The notes beneath the pieces are model-generated. The model was not told where the DNA came from. It saw only the letters and a list, made by a program, of their open reading frames with translations, and did not search any database. From Conus ventricosus (lineage: Eukaryota > Mollusca > Gastropoda > Neogastropoda > Conidae), in NCBI GenBank assembly GCA_018398815.1, contig CM031614.1, forward strand, positions 57,558,954-57,622,953: 64,000 bases of DNA, written 5' to 3'. Made by a program: the position numbers and the translations under genes. This document shows positions 36,973 through 46,915 of this stretch, in pieces; the first letter of the stretch is position 1, and the number at the start of each line of letters is the position of its first letter.

Positions 36973-37380
36973 GACAATTGACAGTTTTATTGACAATAGC
37001 CTAACTGGCCTTCATGTCAAGGGGGCAATTAACAGGTCTTTGCAAAGGGCACACAAAAATATAACACACACATACATACAAACATACATACGAAAGAAAG
37101 AAAGAAAGAAAGAAAGGGGTCAAAAGGAAAGAGACGAAACATACGTCAGTACTAAATCAAAGTAAAAGGTGATCTAGGACCATCCAACGGCGATCACGAA
37201 ATCGTCAGATATATTTAAATAATAACAATTTGCAATACTCAGAATTGTTTCACTAGTTCTTCTTCGTATATAGAAACTGATTCAAGAGGAAAGAATTTTC
37301 TTCCTTCGCTCATATGCTTCAGCGATAATTTTCGCAAGCGATTTGATAGTATCTCCATCTGCTGATGAAACTATTCCAAC
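36971..37380 (-). pseudogene. 3' end of a non-LTR retrotransposon, part 1
   Basis: The minus strand encodes a C-terminus VSSADGDTIKSLAKIIAEAY...KKILSS (stop near 37282) identical to that at 57107-57206, then a 3' UTR with AATAAA and a TCAATTG-type tail ending at the (GA)n tract. It is cut at 37380 by the Penelope-like insertion and resumes at 41389. A short (CATA)n and (GAAA)n run lies at 37065-37120. Confidence 0.75.
37372..37380 (+). other. Target-site duplication TATTCCAAC, left
   Basis: Repeated at 41389-41397. The unoccupied paralogue has TATTCGAAC once at 57198-57206. Confidence 0.8.
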
Positions 37381-39660
37381 CCCTTCACCCCCTGGACGTC
37401 TACAGCCCCCTGGATTTCCTACTGACACCCTCACCACCCTCGCCTCTTTCGACTGACAACAAATGTGATAAACTGGTACAAACCGCATACCTCCTACCCT
37501 CCATCTGTCTGCCTCTGAAGAATCTGTACTTTCTAGGGGTCTCAAATTCATCCCCAGGAGGCCCTCCACCAACAAGTACGACGCCCATCCATGACTGCGA
37601 ACGCTTCTTTGTTCCTTAAATGGATGGCCGTGCTTGGTCACCCTCCCAAACGCACCTTTTAACCCTGACGATGATTTATTTCACAAACTTTTCCACACCC
37701 CTGTGTACCGAGAACCACCCCGTGGGAACAATGAAGTTGAATGCTACATCAAAACTTGCCTCTCTGAATTACGCAAACTTAAATTCTCCCCCAGCACGAT
37801 TTCCAACCTCACCCCCACAGAAATTCAAGCTCTTGAGTCCCTCCACAAGAGGGATGACATTGTCATAAAACCAGCTGACAAAGGTGGTGCGGTAGTGGTG
37901 TGGGACAGGAACCTATATATAGCAGAAGCTCTCAGGCAACTCAACGACACCACCAGCTACCAAAAACTGAAACAGCCCACCCTCCCAGTAGACCAAAAAA
38001 ACTATTTCAAAAACCATTAAGGCTCTTGTCAAAAAAGGCCACTTACCCCCTACGCTAAACTGTTAATCAAAGCCAAGACCAGAGAGTCAATTTTCTACCT
38101 TCTGCCCAAAATTCACAAAGCTAACACCCCTGGTAGACCCATCGTCTCAGCCTGCAGTTGCCCCACAGAAAATATTTCTGAATACCTCGACTCCATCCTC
38201 CAACCCCTCGTTCAAGACCTGCCCACGTTCATCAAGGACACCACTCATGCTCTCAGTCTCATTAATGACCTCCACCTCAACCCGAAGTTTCAGCCCAAAT
38301 ATCTATTCACTCTCGACGTGACATCTCTGTATACTAGTATTCCCCATGCAGATGGACTGCAAGCCCTGTCATTTTTTCTCAACCAAAGAACAGATCCTTC
38401 CCCTGCAACTACCACTCTCATTCGCCTTGTGGAACTTGTCCTCACCAACAACACCTTTACCTTCCTTGGCGACACTTTCAAACAAATCAGTGGTGTCGCC
38501 ATGGGTACCAAAATGGCCCCAGCTACGCATGCCTTTTCATGGGGTACTTTGAACACAACTTCCTGCAACAATACCATGGTTCTATCCCTGAATTCTATAA
38601 ACGCTACATCGATGACGGACTTGGTGCTACCTCCATGCCCATCAAGGGATCTCCATGTCTTCATCACAGCAGTCCAGAACTTTCATCCAGCTATCAAGTT
38701 CACTTACGCAATATCTGACAAGTGCATCACTTTTCTTGACATGAATCTCTCCATCACTGATAGTGGACTCTCCACCTCCATCCACTACAAACCTACGGAC
38801 TCCCACTCTTATCTCGACTACAGATCGTCACATCATCCCAGTACCAAAACCAGCATACCCTATTCTCAGTTCTTGAGGCTCCGCAGACTTTGCTCTGAGA
38901 ACTCTGTCTTTAACGTAAAAGCCCTTGAAATGAAACAGTTCTTCCTTGATCGCCACTACCCGAAGACATCATCGATCGTGCTCTCCAGAAAGTCCAGCTC
39001 ATCGCCCGTCCACAAGCTCTGGAACCCAAACCCCAGGAATCAACCAGAGACAGACCTGTTGTCAGCCTACTCTACCACCCTTCTACCCACCAGGTGCGCA
39101 AAATTCTCCAAACCAACTGGAACACCCTTTCAGTCTTGTGCCCACTCAGCTAGAATTTTTTCCCAGCCCCCTCAGTTGCCTACAAACGGGACAAGAATAT
39201 CCGTGACTTGCTTGTGCGTTCCAGTCTCCAGCCTCACAGACGTCAATCTTCTGTGGGCACAAGCCCATGCAATCTGCCCAACTGCAAGACCTGCCCCTTC
39301 ATCTGCACTGCCATTGAAGTGAAGGACCCAGTTCACGCATGACTGTCTCCAAATTCTTCAACTGCCAAACCACTAACTTGGTCTACATCATCCACTGCAC
39401 CCTTTGTTCTAAACTTTACATCGGCGAGACCGGACGCAACTCTGACTGTCAGATTCAAGGAACACCTCGCTGACATCAAATACAACAGGACAAACCAGTA
39501 GCCAAGCACTCAACCTCCCCACCATTCCGTGTACAATGCAAGAGTGAAGGGCTTGTGGCTCATGAAAACCAGTGACTCTAGAGACAGGAAGGATATGGAG
39601 TCTCACCTGATTCAAAAACTGGGCACCAGAAATCCAGCTGGTATGAATGAAAAGCTTAGT
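37381..39660 (+). pseudogene. Penelope-like RT with GIY-YIG endonuclease, frameshifted
   Basis: The first frame (from 37634) contains IVIKPADKGGAVVVWDRN, diagnostic of Penelope-like RTs. After a shift near 38010 come ESIFYLLPKIHK, LFTLDVTSLYTSIPH and GVAMGTKMAP. The catalytic YIDD is at 38605-38616 in another frame. Then ITFLDMNLSITDSGLST and SYLDYRSSHHPSTK. The C-terminus has VYIIHCTLCSKLYIGETGR (near 39379-39436) and RFKEHLADIKYN, the GIY-YIG nuclease with its cysteine pair. At least four frameshifts make it inactive as read. Family assignment is secure; the subfamily is not. Confidence 0.85.
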
Positions 39661-39964
39661 AATTCTGTGTACTTTTTTTTTTTTTTTTTTTTTCCCCGAG
39701 ACAACTCAGGTGGACAATGACTTATGATTCCCTTTCCCCATTTAGTACTTGCCTGTGCATGGTTGGTCTTTTCTATCGTCGAGTGAGGACTACCTCAAAT
39801 CCAGTCCCCGACTACCTCAAAGCCAGCCAGACAGCTACAGCTACCTGACCATTGCAGATGCCTGTCCCTACTTCAAGCCAAGGGAGCGACGGGTGGCGTC
39901 CGAGACAACCACCGACTAAGACCAACACCGGGGGAAAACAACCCCCATACCTGCGAAACCAGAT

Positions 39965-40219
39965 GTGGCCTTCGCCTTCCTGTTGCGCCGTCAGCTGTTT
40001 GACCCTCTGAGGAAAGCTGCCAAGCTCGGCTTGGACAGAGCGCGTCACAGTGGCCTTCGCCTTCCCTGGTTGTGCCGTCACTGTTTGACCCTCTGAGGAA
40101 AGCTGCAAGCTCGGCTTGGACAGAGCGCGTCACAGTGGCCTTCGCCTTCCCTGTTGCGCCGTCAGCTGTTTGACCCTCTGAGGAAAGCTGCAAGCTCGGC
40201 TTGGACAGAGCGCGTCACA
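39965..40219 (+). repeat. Three 85-bp tandem repeats in the Penelope-like 3' region
   Basis: Units start at 39965, 40050 and 40135, each opening GTGGCCTTCGCCTTCC and closing GAGCGCGTCACA. They are nearly identical, differing by one-base indels. The minus strand is open across them but this is probably incidental. Confidence 0.9.
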
Positions 40220-40319
40220 GTTACCCATTTATTCCCCACTGTTACCCCCCCCCCCCCCAATGTGTGCACTTATTGCGTGTATATGAGTGCGTACGTGTTT
40301 GTTCATGCGCGCGCGCGCA

Positions 40320-40390
40320 CTTGTATGTGTGTGTGTGTGTGTGTTGTGTGTGTGTGTGTGTGTGTGTGTGGTTTTGCCCGCGGGCAAGGT

Positions 40391-40430
<40 letters not shown>

Positions 40431-40600
40431 TTGTGTGTTGTGTGGTGTGGGGTGTGAGCCTTGCAGCTCTAGCTGCGTCTGGCTAGTGGGTTTTTTTCGG
40501 GTCCTCCCGTTTTCCCTCTCACCCCTTGGTGCTTGGGTAGGGCAACCTACCCTTGGGTCAGACTTGGGTCGGATGCTTTAGGCGGCTGACTCCTTCTCCC

Positions 40601-40631
<31 letters not shown>
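40320..40631 (+). repeat. TG repeat, poly-T (~39) and poly-C (~34) tracts
   Basis: (TG)n 40324-40371, poly-T 40391-40429 and poly-C 40598-40631 are separated by short unique stretches within the Penelope-like 3' region. Confidence 0.95.
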
Positions 40632-41056
40632 TTGTCATTTAAAATGCTTTTTCGAGTTTATTGTATCTTATTTATTGTGCTTTCTCTTGTTCATTTCATT
40701 CATATGCAACACACCCACTACATACCATCACACCCTCCCCCTCCACTCACTCTCCTTCCCCTCCTCTTCTCTCTCTCATCTCCACTCTTCCTCTACTTCC
40801 ATTCTCTCTCCGTCTCTCCCCTCTCTTTTCCCCCCTCCACCCCCTTGTCATTTAATATGCTTTTTCGAGTATATTGTATCTTATTTATTGTGCTTTCCTC
40901 TGTTCATTTCATTCATTTGCTACACACCCACTACATACCATCACACCCTCCCCCTCCACTCACTCTCTTTCCCCTCCTCTTCTCTCTCTCATTCTCCACT
41001 CTTCCTCTCCTTCCACTCTCTCTCTGTCTCTCCCCTCTTTTTCCCCCCCAACCCCC
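40631..41056 (+). repeat. 213-bp tandem duplication
   Basis: CTTGTCATTTAA-ATGCTTTT at 40631 recurs at 40844, and the following ~200 bases match (40631-40843 versus 40844-41056). Both copies are CT-rich, so the serine/leucine/proline-rich frames here are not considered genes. Confidence 0.9.
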
Positions 41057-41246
41057 CCTCTCTCTCCACTCTCTCCTTTCTCCTTTTCCTCCTCCTCACT
41101 TTAACTCTACCCTCTTTCCTCGTGCCCTATTCCTTGAACTCTACTCACCCTCTCTTCCACTGTCCCTCTGTCTACTTCACTCACCACTTTGACTTCACAA
41201 GGGGAGTATTTGTGCATGTTTATGTCTGTACTTTTTTTGTTTGTCG

Positions 41247-41269
41247 CTGAGGAAGGCATTTTGCCGAAA
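41247..41269 (+). ncRNA. Hammerhead-ribozyme-like core
   Basis: CTGAGGA followed by AGGC-ATTTT-GCC and GAAA resembles the hammerhead core: CUGANGA, stem II, GAAA. Penelope-like elements are known to carry hammerheads in terminal repeats. Here one extra A separates CUGANGA from the GGC/GCC stem, and a confident stem I/III and cleavage site were not established. It lies 119 bp from the 3' end of the insertion, where such motifs are expected. Confidence 0.35.
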
Positions 41270-41388
41270 ATTTCTTGTCCTGTTTTGTGTCGTGCAATAA
41301 ATCGTCGTTACTTCACACTTTGTTTTGTGTGCTCTTCTGCTTTTTTGTCGTGTTTCAGTAACGCCGCAGTTTTGTTTCATTTGCCGGT

Positions 41389-41945
41389 TATTCCAACTAA
41401 GTTATGTCTTTTCATATTCCTGCTGATGAAAAGCGATTGATGTCAAACGTAAAGCTTCATATCCCCTACAGTCAAACAGGAAGTGGCCTCCGTCTTCTAC
41501 ACCGTTTGAACATAAAGGACACACGACGGAAAGATTTTATCAAACCATCTTCTGTTTTGCATAAAATCCCAGGGTTCTAGTTCTAAACCTCTCCAGATGA
41601 TCCCGGTGACATTTATGTGTTACTTCGATGAGGTATTTCTCCGTTGGAATATGTCTTTAAAAGGGCTGTACCAAGCATATTTCTCTGTTTCTGTTATATG
41701 ACCATGCCAAGTCTGTAGAAAACAATCAATAAACCATTGTTGGAGTTCCGACAGAAACACTTTTTCATTACCTACCATCTGGTAACCCAAACTATTCCAA
41801 ATCCATTTTTCATCAGAATACTCTTATGTCAGACACCAGTTGCAATATCCGATTTCATCTTGTCTGAAGAGCATTTCATATGCCTGTTGTTACAATGCTA
41901 AAAGCGCTAACTTCCTCAGTACAAGGTAAGTGCAGTACTATAGCT
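41389..41945 (-). pseudogene. 3' end of a non-LTR retrotransposon, part 2
   Basis: Continuation of 36971-37380 beyond the Penelope-like insertion, collinear with 57207-57757. The minus strand has the remains of the C-terminal cysteine cluster and upstream pieces of an ORF2 tail, with several indels. It is interrupted at 41946 by the gypsy LTR. Confidence 0.7.
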
Positions 41946-42700
41946 TGTAAGAGTTCGTTGTAGATCCTGTGGTAGGTGTTCGGCTCGCAGACGACCAAAA
42001 TACACCAGGCGGTATTGAAACGAAGAGGATCCTTTTATTTACAAACGTTGAAGAATATAGGAACAAAAACAAACCACTGACCTTCAGGTTCAATACGTCG
42101 TACAGGAACTCAATCGTACATGCAGCGGCGAATATTCTACTAATGGCAGCTTCTCGTCGACTAGACTCAAACTCGATGAAGACTCGAACACTTCTAGACT
42201 AGAACTCTTCAACAAATCTCATTTCGCTCTCTCTGTCGTCCTGCGTGTCTCTCTCTCAGTCGCACAGCTCTCATTCTTTTGTATGATATTGAAAGAATAT
42301 TCTCGAACCTAGTCGATTATTCTTTTCTAGAATATTCTGCATAATCAGTAAGCTTAACCAATGACATCGCGACGACCGTATGCAAATGTAATTCGGTCAG
42401 TTTCTACAACATTCTCGAACTTTCGGCAAAGCACTAGCAACTTACAGAAACCTGGTGAACATTCTAACATAATGTTGAATATTCCAATCGCATTATCAAT
42501 CGATCCAAACACACATACTGAACAATTAGGCATACATTCACTTTCCAAACGTTTTAAACAAATCAACGATAGCACTACACTGACCGAAAATACAAAGATC
42601 TAAAAGCAATAAATAAAGGGAGGCTTGCAACGCGTCATTATTGCTATGGCGTCTTTCAAAAAATTCTCCCCCTCTCTTGTCTCCCTTTTAAATTGTAACA
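41946..42700 (-). repeat. 3' LTR of copy 1
   Basis: On the minus strand it starts TGTTACAATTT after a purine tract and ends TCTTACA. It contains heat-shock elements (42295-42424), a TATA-like CATACAAAAG (about 42277-42286) and AATAAA (42034-42039), in the order expected of U3, R and U5. Only one LTR is present, so the boundaries are inferred from TG/CA ends and the adjacent polypurine tract. Confidence 0.65.
42295..42424. promoter_or_regulatory. Cluster of three perfect heat-shock elements
   Basis: GAATATTCTCGAA (42295-42307), TTCTAGAATATTC (42325-42337) and TTCTCGAACTTTC (42412-42424) each fit the three-unit GAAnnTTCnnGAA pattern or its complement exactly. Two-unit sites follow at 42458-42465 and 42477-42484. 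On the element's strand they lie upstream of the TATA-like box. All three perfect sites are conserved in copy 2. Confidence 0.7.
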
Positions 42701-42714
42701 TGACCCCCCACTTA
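42701..42714 (-). promoter_or_regulatory. Polypurine tract of copy 1
   Basis: Minus-strand AAGTGGGGGGTCA directly precedes the LTR start TGTTACA, matching the expected plus-strand priming site. Copy 2 has the same at 58427-58437. Confidence 0.6.
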
Positions 42715-42838
42715 AAGAAATTTCCCAAATTTCTAAAAACCTTTACAATTTAAAAGAAAATGTCAAATGACTAAAGCAAAGATCAACTGGCAACACACAC
42801 CCAGTTCAAAGTGTACAACCAGTACAAGTCTCATTTAT

Positions 42839-43400
42839 TCACGCACGACTTAAAAAGTCTGCAGCCAGATTGTCTGTGCCTTTCACATATTCAACCTTCA
42901 TATCAAAGTTCTGAAGGAACGTGGCCCAGCGCATGACCCTACTATTCACAAACTTAGCAGATTCTAAAAAGGATAAATGTTTATGGTCATACGCAATACA
43001 AAGTGAATCCCTGGAGAAACAGTTCAAACTTTCGTACTGCCCACACAATAGCAAGGCACTCCTTCTCCATGGTAGCATACCTCCGCTCGGCCCTGCCTAG
43101 TTTCTTGCTGGCGTACGAGACTGGGAACAGCTTCCCATCATGTTCCTGCATGAGGACTGCACCAACACCCTCGTCAGAGGCATCAGTGCTGAGCACAAAC
43201 GTCTTGTTAGGTCAGGCAACCATGGCACAGGTTCCTCGGACAGAAAGTTCTTCACAGTGTTGAAGGCTCGGTCTTGTGCATCTCCCCACTCCAGTTGGTT
43301 GGGCTTCCCCTTGCGCAGAAGGTCCGACATTGGAGCAGTCACAGTTGCAAAGTGAGGCATGTATTCTCTGTAGAACCCCACTAAGCCGAGAAAGGATCGC
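42839..43400 (-). pseudogene. RNase H domain of copy 1
   Basis: Minus frames give STDASDEGVGAVLMQ (catalytic Asp), ERRYATMEKECLAIVWAVR (catalytic Glu region) and the end YVKGTDNLAADFLSRA, which closes pol. The upstream piece SFLGLVGFYREYMPHF is the RT thumb/connection. At least two frameshifts are present. Confidence 0.85.
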
Positions 43401-44000
43401 ATTTGCTTTTTTGTCTAGGGACGAGGTGCTTCCAGAATTTTTGTCACATTGTCCTTGAGCACCCCTTTCATTCCTTCCTGGAGATGATGACCAATGAAGT
43501 CAATATCATCTGCGCCAAGAACACACTTGCAGGGTCTCGCAGTCAAGTTGGCAGAAGACAGCCGTTTGAACAGCTTCTGAAGAATTTACAGGTGTTCTGT
43601 CCATGTTTTGGAATGGACCAGGATGTCATCCCAGTAGTATATGACACCTTCCATGTTGTCCAATAGTTTTCTCAAGCCCCTCTTGAGTGTTGCTCCAGAA
43701 CTCTTCATACCGAAGGGCATTTGGAGGAACTCGTATGTCCCACCTGGAGTCACACATGCAGTCTTTGGAATGTCTTCTTCTGGTATGGGGACTTGCCAAT
43801 ACCCTTGCTGAGATCGATCTTGGAAAAAAACTTTATCTCCACTCAGTCTCTGTAGGCATGGGTTCGGGATCTAGGTAAATCAGCTTGTTGAGTCGCCTAA
43901 GATCGATGCACACTCGGTTAGTACCATCTTTCTTTTTGACAACGACAACTGGCGACGCGTATGGCGACCCTCAGGACTCCTGTTTTTCCTGGAAACTCAG
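43401..44000 (-). pseudogene. Reverse transcriptase domain of copy 1
   Basis: Minus-strand motifs in order: SPVVVVKKKDGT, RRLNKLIYLDPEPMP, a FLQMPFGMKSSG-like segment, and GVIYYWDDILVH, giving a catalytic box Y-W-D-D. The region is split among frames. It lies downstream of integrase and leads directly into RNase H. Confidence 0.8.
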
Positions 44001-44021
44001 TGAAGATGCTTGAGTATTCAT

Positions 44022-45420
44022 TTAACAGTCCACGTATTTCTGTTTGCTGTGGCTGTTTAGTTGTAACCCAAAAACTACACTGTCAATAGTTTCCTGGGAT
44101 TTGAAATCATTCAGTTCTAACAGTTCTTCATCGTTCACAGAACTTTCCTCATTGAAGTTGTCATCATCACTGGAGGGGTAAGGCGGTTCCCATTCTTGGA
44201 ATTCAGCAGCATGTGCATCTGTAGCTGGCTTTTCTTCCCGTTCAAAGTATTTCTTGAGCATGTTTGCGTGGAAAATCTTCTGCTTGCCTTTGACTTTCAC
44301 TTCATAATCATTCAACCCCTTGACTGCTTCTACAGGATAGGGTCCTTTCCACTGCATCAGCAGCTTGTTATTGTCAGTAGGCAGCAGAACAAGGACTTTC
44401 TCACCAGGCTGAAATTTCCTAACCTTGGTCTTCCGGTCACAGTAATGTTTGCTTTTGCCTTGGGACTTTCTAGTTCACTTCGGGCTAACTGTAGGGTATC
44501 TTCAATGCGTTCACGCAGCTCAAACACTATTGATAGCTGGTCGTGATTTCTGGAGACTCCACTTCTTTTGTCTACAGTTCTTTGAGGATGTGCATTGGTC
44601 CTCGCACAGTCAGGCCGTACAGTAGCTCAAAGGGAGAAAACCCAGTAGATTCTTGAGGGACTTCCCTGTAAGCGAACAAGGCATCAATATGTCTGTGCCA
44701 TTGTCGTGGTTGGTCAGCACACAACTTCTCCAGCATGGCCTTTAATGTTCCATTGTACTTCTCTACCAGGCCGTTGCACATGGGATGGTAGGGTGTGGTG
44801 GTCAACTGGCGGACACAGCAGACGAACAACCTCCTTCATGCAGTCAGATACAAACTGGTCCCTAAATCACTTAATATTTCGTCAGGCACACCCAGTCTAC
44901 TGAAGATGTCAATCAGGGCATCAGCAACGGTCTCAGTATCGATGCGTTTCAGTGGGACTGCCTCAGGATACCTGGTGGCATAGTCTACCAAAGTGAGGAT
45001 GTATCTGTGTCCTGATTCACTGGCTGGCTTGATTTCTCCTATGAGGTCGATGGCCACCCTCTTGAAAGGTCTGTCAATTAGTGGCATCTTCTCCATGGTA
45101 CCTTTTTGAGTTCTTCCTTTGGTTCAGTCTTCTGGCACACGTCACAGGATCTGCAGAAGTGAGCAACATCGCCCTGGATACCTGACCAGTAGAAGGCTGC
45201 TATGATTTTGTCTGTGGTCTTCTTGACAACCCATGTGGCCTCCAAGGATAGAGTTATGGGCCAACCCCATCACAGGTTTTCGTAGACTGGCTGGAACAAG
45301 AACTTGGCAAGTGATTTGACCCCCATCAGTTATACCTTTTTTCTTGTACTGTCTGTACATGACACCATTTTTCTTCACAAAGGATCGGTGTTACCCCTAG
45401 TCATAGCATCTGTTTTGCTG
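44022..45420 (-). pseudogene. Integrase of copy 1
   Basis: Order on the minus strand: HHCC zinc-binding start (GLAHNSILGGHMG, 45270-45240), FKRVAIDLIGE (first Asp), GVPDEILSDLGTS (second Asp), TTTPYHPMCNGLVEKYN (Glu), GFSPFELLYGLTVRGP, then the C-terminal KGPYPVEAVKG module and an acidic tail with SSDDDNFNEE. All three DDE residues are legible. The usual SDQGTNF is SDLGTSL here. Domains are in separate frames. Confidence 0.85.
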
Positions 45421-45558
45421 GCATATTGTTGCAGAGAAGGGTCAGCTTGCTGTAACTGATCAGTTTTCTCTCTGGTTACTTCTGGGATTTCTGTAGATTT
45501 GCTGCTCTTCAATGGAGTAGATTTCGCTTCTTTTCTCCTTTGGATTGTGCGCATGTTG

Positions 45559-45921
45559 TTACTGCACAGGTGTGTGGCCACTCAGGATCAGGATCATCGG
45601 CTGCACGGGCACCTTCATATTGCCGATGATAACGTCATGAGGAGGACTGGGCAGGCACAAAGCATTCACCTTTCCAACAAAGAACGGTGTAGAAATTTCA
45701 ACATCAACTGTGGGGACGGCCTCAACATGTCCATGGACACATCGTAGGAAGCCGTTCTTGCCAGTAAACTGTTTTTCTGGAACAAGGTCCTTCCTAATGA
45801 TGACTCTGCTGCACCCTGTATCTCTGAGCACCTGTACTTCCTTATCATCATAATGTCCGGTCACCACAGGCATGACACTCGGATCACTCTTGGCACGGTT
45901 TAAGAAGGCACATTGCACCAC
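45559..45921 (-). pseudogene. Aspartic protease of copy 1
   Basis: One open minus frame contains VQVLRDTGCSRVIIRKDLV (active-site DTG) and, about 60 residues on, VIIGN. It is followed by a Lys/Ser-rich linker toward integrase (45375-45581). Confidence 0.85.
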
Positions 45922-46049
45922 TTCTCGTGCTCTTCAGGGCTGTCACGGGCTTGACGTGAGGTAGATCTCCATCTCTCGGCGACGGGCGTCTCTCCTGACT
46001 CCTTTCCCTGATGGCAACATTACTTAGCAGATGTTAGACTTCTTTTATT

Positions 46050-46915
46050 TCCAATCAGGTGCTGGTCTTTCTGGTCTTCATGACTGAAGTGTGGAGGCTG
46101 CGTTTACCTGAATACTTGGGCAGTCTGCATTCAGCAGCCTTGTGACCCAGGCGTCCACAGTTGAAGCATTTCAATGGTGGAGTTAATATACTTGGACCTG
46201 GACTGGTCGTATTCGATCTGTTGAATGGTTTTGATATAGTGTCAAGGGTCCGATTGTGAGACTCCAGGAACCTCTGTGCAGCTTCAGTCAAGGATTTCAG
46301 GCTCTGGTCTTTCTCTTGTAGAAGGTGGGCTGCAAGGTCTTTAGGACAGGATTCTACAAATTGTTCTTTCAGGACCAGATATGACAAACCATCATAGTCT
46401 TTCTTTCTTCAGCCAACTCCAGCCATCTCTCTAGATAGTTTTGAATCCTGGTTAGGAATTGAGCAGGACTTTCGCTCTTCTCTGGCCACTGGACGAGAAA
46501 CGTTTTGTAAAAACCTTGTTCAGAAAAATCATAACTTCGAAGAAGTTCCGTTTTTCAGTGTTTGTTATTCATTTGCTTCTTTTCGGGGTAGTCTTGAGTA
46601 AGCCTCAAGGGCGTGACCAGTCAAGAGGGCACTCAAGTTAGTAGCCCACTGCTCTTTTGGCCATCTCATTGCTTCAGAATGGCGTTCAAAACGTTCCAGA
46701 TAACTGTCGAGGTTGTCTTACCCATCTACGAAAGGTGGAGACTTGATCTCTTGGTAACTTCAGTTTCTGACTGGGAAATGCGTTCGCTATTTTGAACTTT
46801 CACTTCTGCCATACGCAGTTCAAATCTCTTTGTCTCTCTTTTTCTAGATGTTCTATTTCAAGTCTTTTCAATTCTCTTTCAGCAGCTCGCTCTTCTCTTT
46901 CTCTATCTTTGTGAC
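46050..46915 (-). pseudogene. gag of copy 1, N-terminally truncated
   Basis: The frame to 46055 contains CPKDLAAHLLQEKDQSL and a single zinc knuckle CFNCGRLGHKAAEC. Upstream capsid pieces (46390-46800) are frameshifted relative to copy 2. It has a single GHKAAECRLP unit, compared with 15 related units in copy 2. Confidence 0.8.

Larger units (their letters stand above)
37381..41388 (+). mobile_element. Penelope-like retroelement, 5'-truncated insertion
   Basis: The 4008-bp insertion is defined by comparison with the uninterrupted paralogue at 57181-57230 and by the 9-bp flanking duplication. The plus strand encodes a Penelope-type RT and a C-terminal GIY-YIG endonuclease, broken by frameshifts. 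The 3' untranslated part holds three 85-bp repeats, T and C homopolymers, a 213-bp tandem duplication and a hammerhead-like core. It begins directly in coding-like sequence with no upstream terminal repeat, consistent with 5' truncation. Confidence 0.85.
41946..46915 (-). mobile_element. Gmr1-like Ty3/gypsy element, copy 1, 5'-truncated
   Basis: Minus-strand order: gag (from 46915), protease, integrase, RT, RNase H, polypurine tract, 3' LTR. Collinear with copy 2 (57758-63365) until about 46915, where similarity ends inside the charged gag N-terminus, so the 5' LTR and gag start are missing. Frameshifts occur between most domains. Integrase-before-RT is the arrangement of Gmr1-clade gypsy elements. 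It lies inside a LINE fragment. Confidence 0.85.

Noticed and set aside
37361..37378. CTGATGAAAC in the LINE tail as a hammerhead core
   Set aside because: No stem II between CTGATGA and GAAA; the match is coincidental, as is CTGATGAAAA at 57229.
40632..41250. 186-191-codon Ser/Leu/Pro-rich frames
   Set aside because: They are CT-rich low complexity inside a tandem duplication of the Penelope-like 3' region, open in two frames at once.
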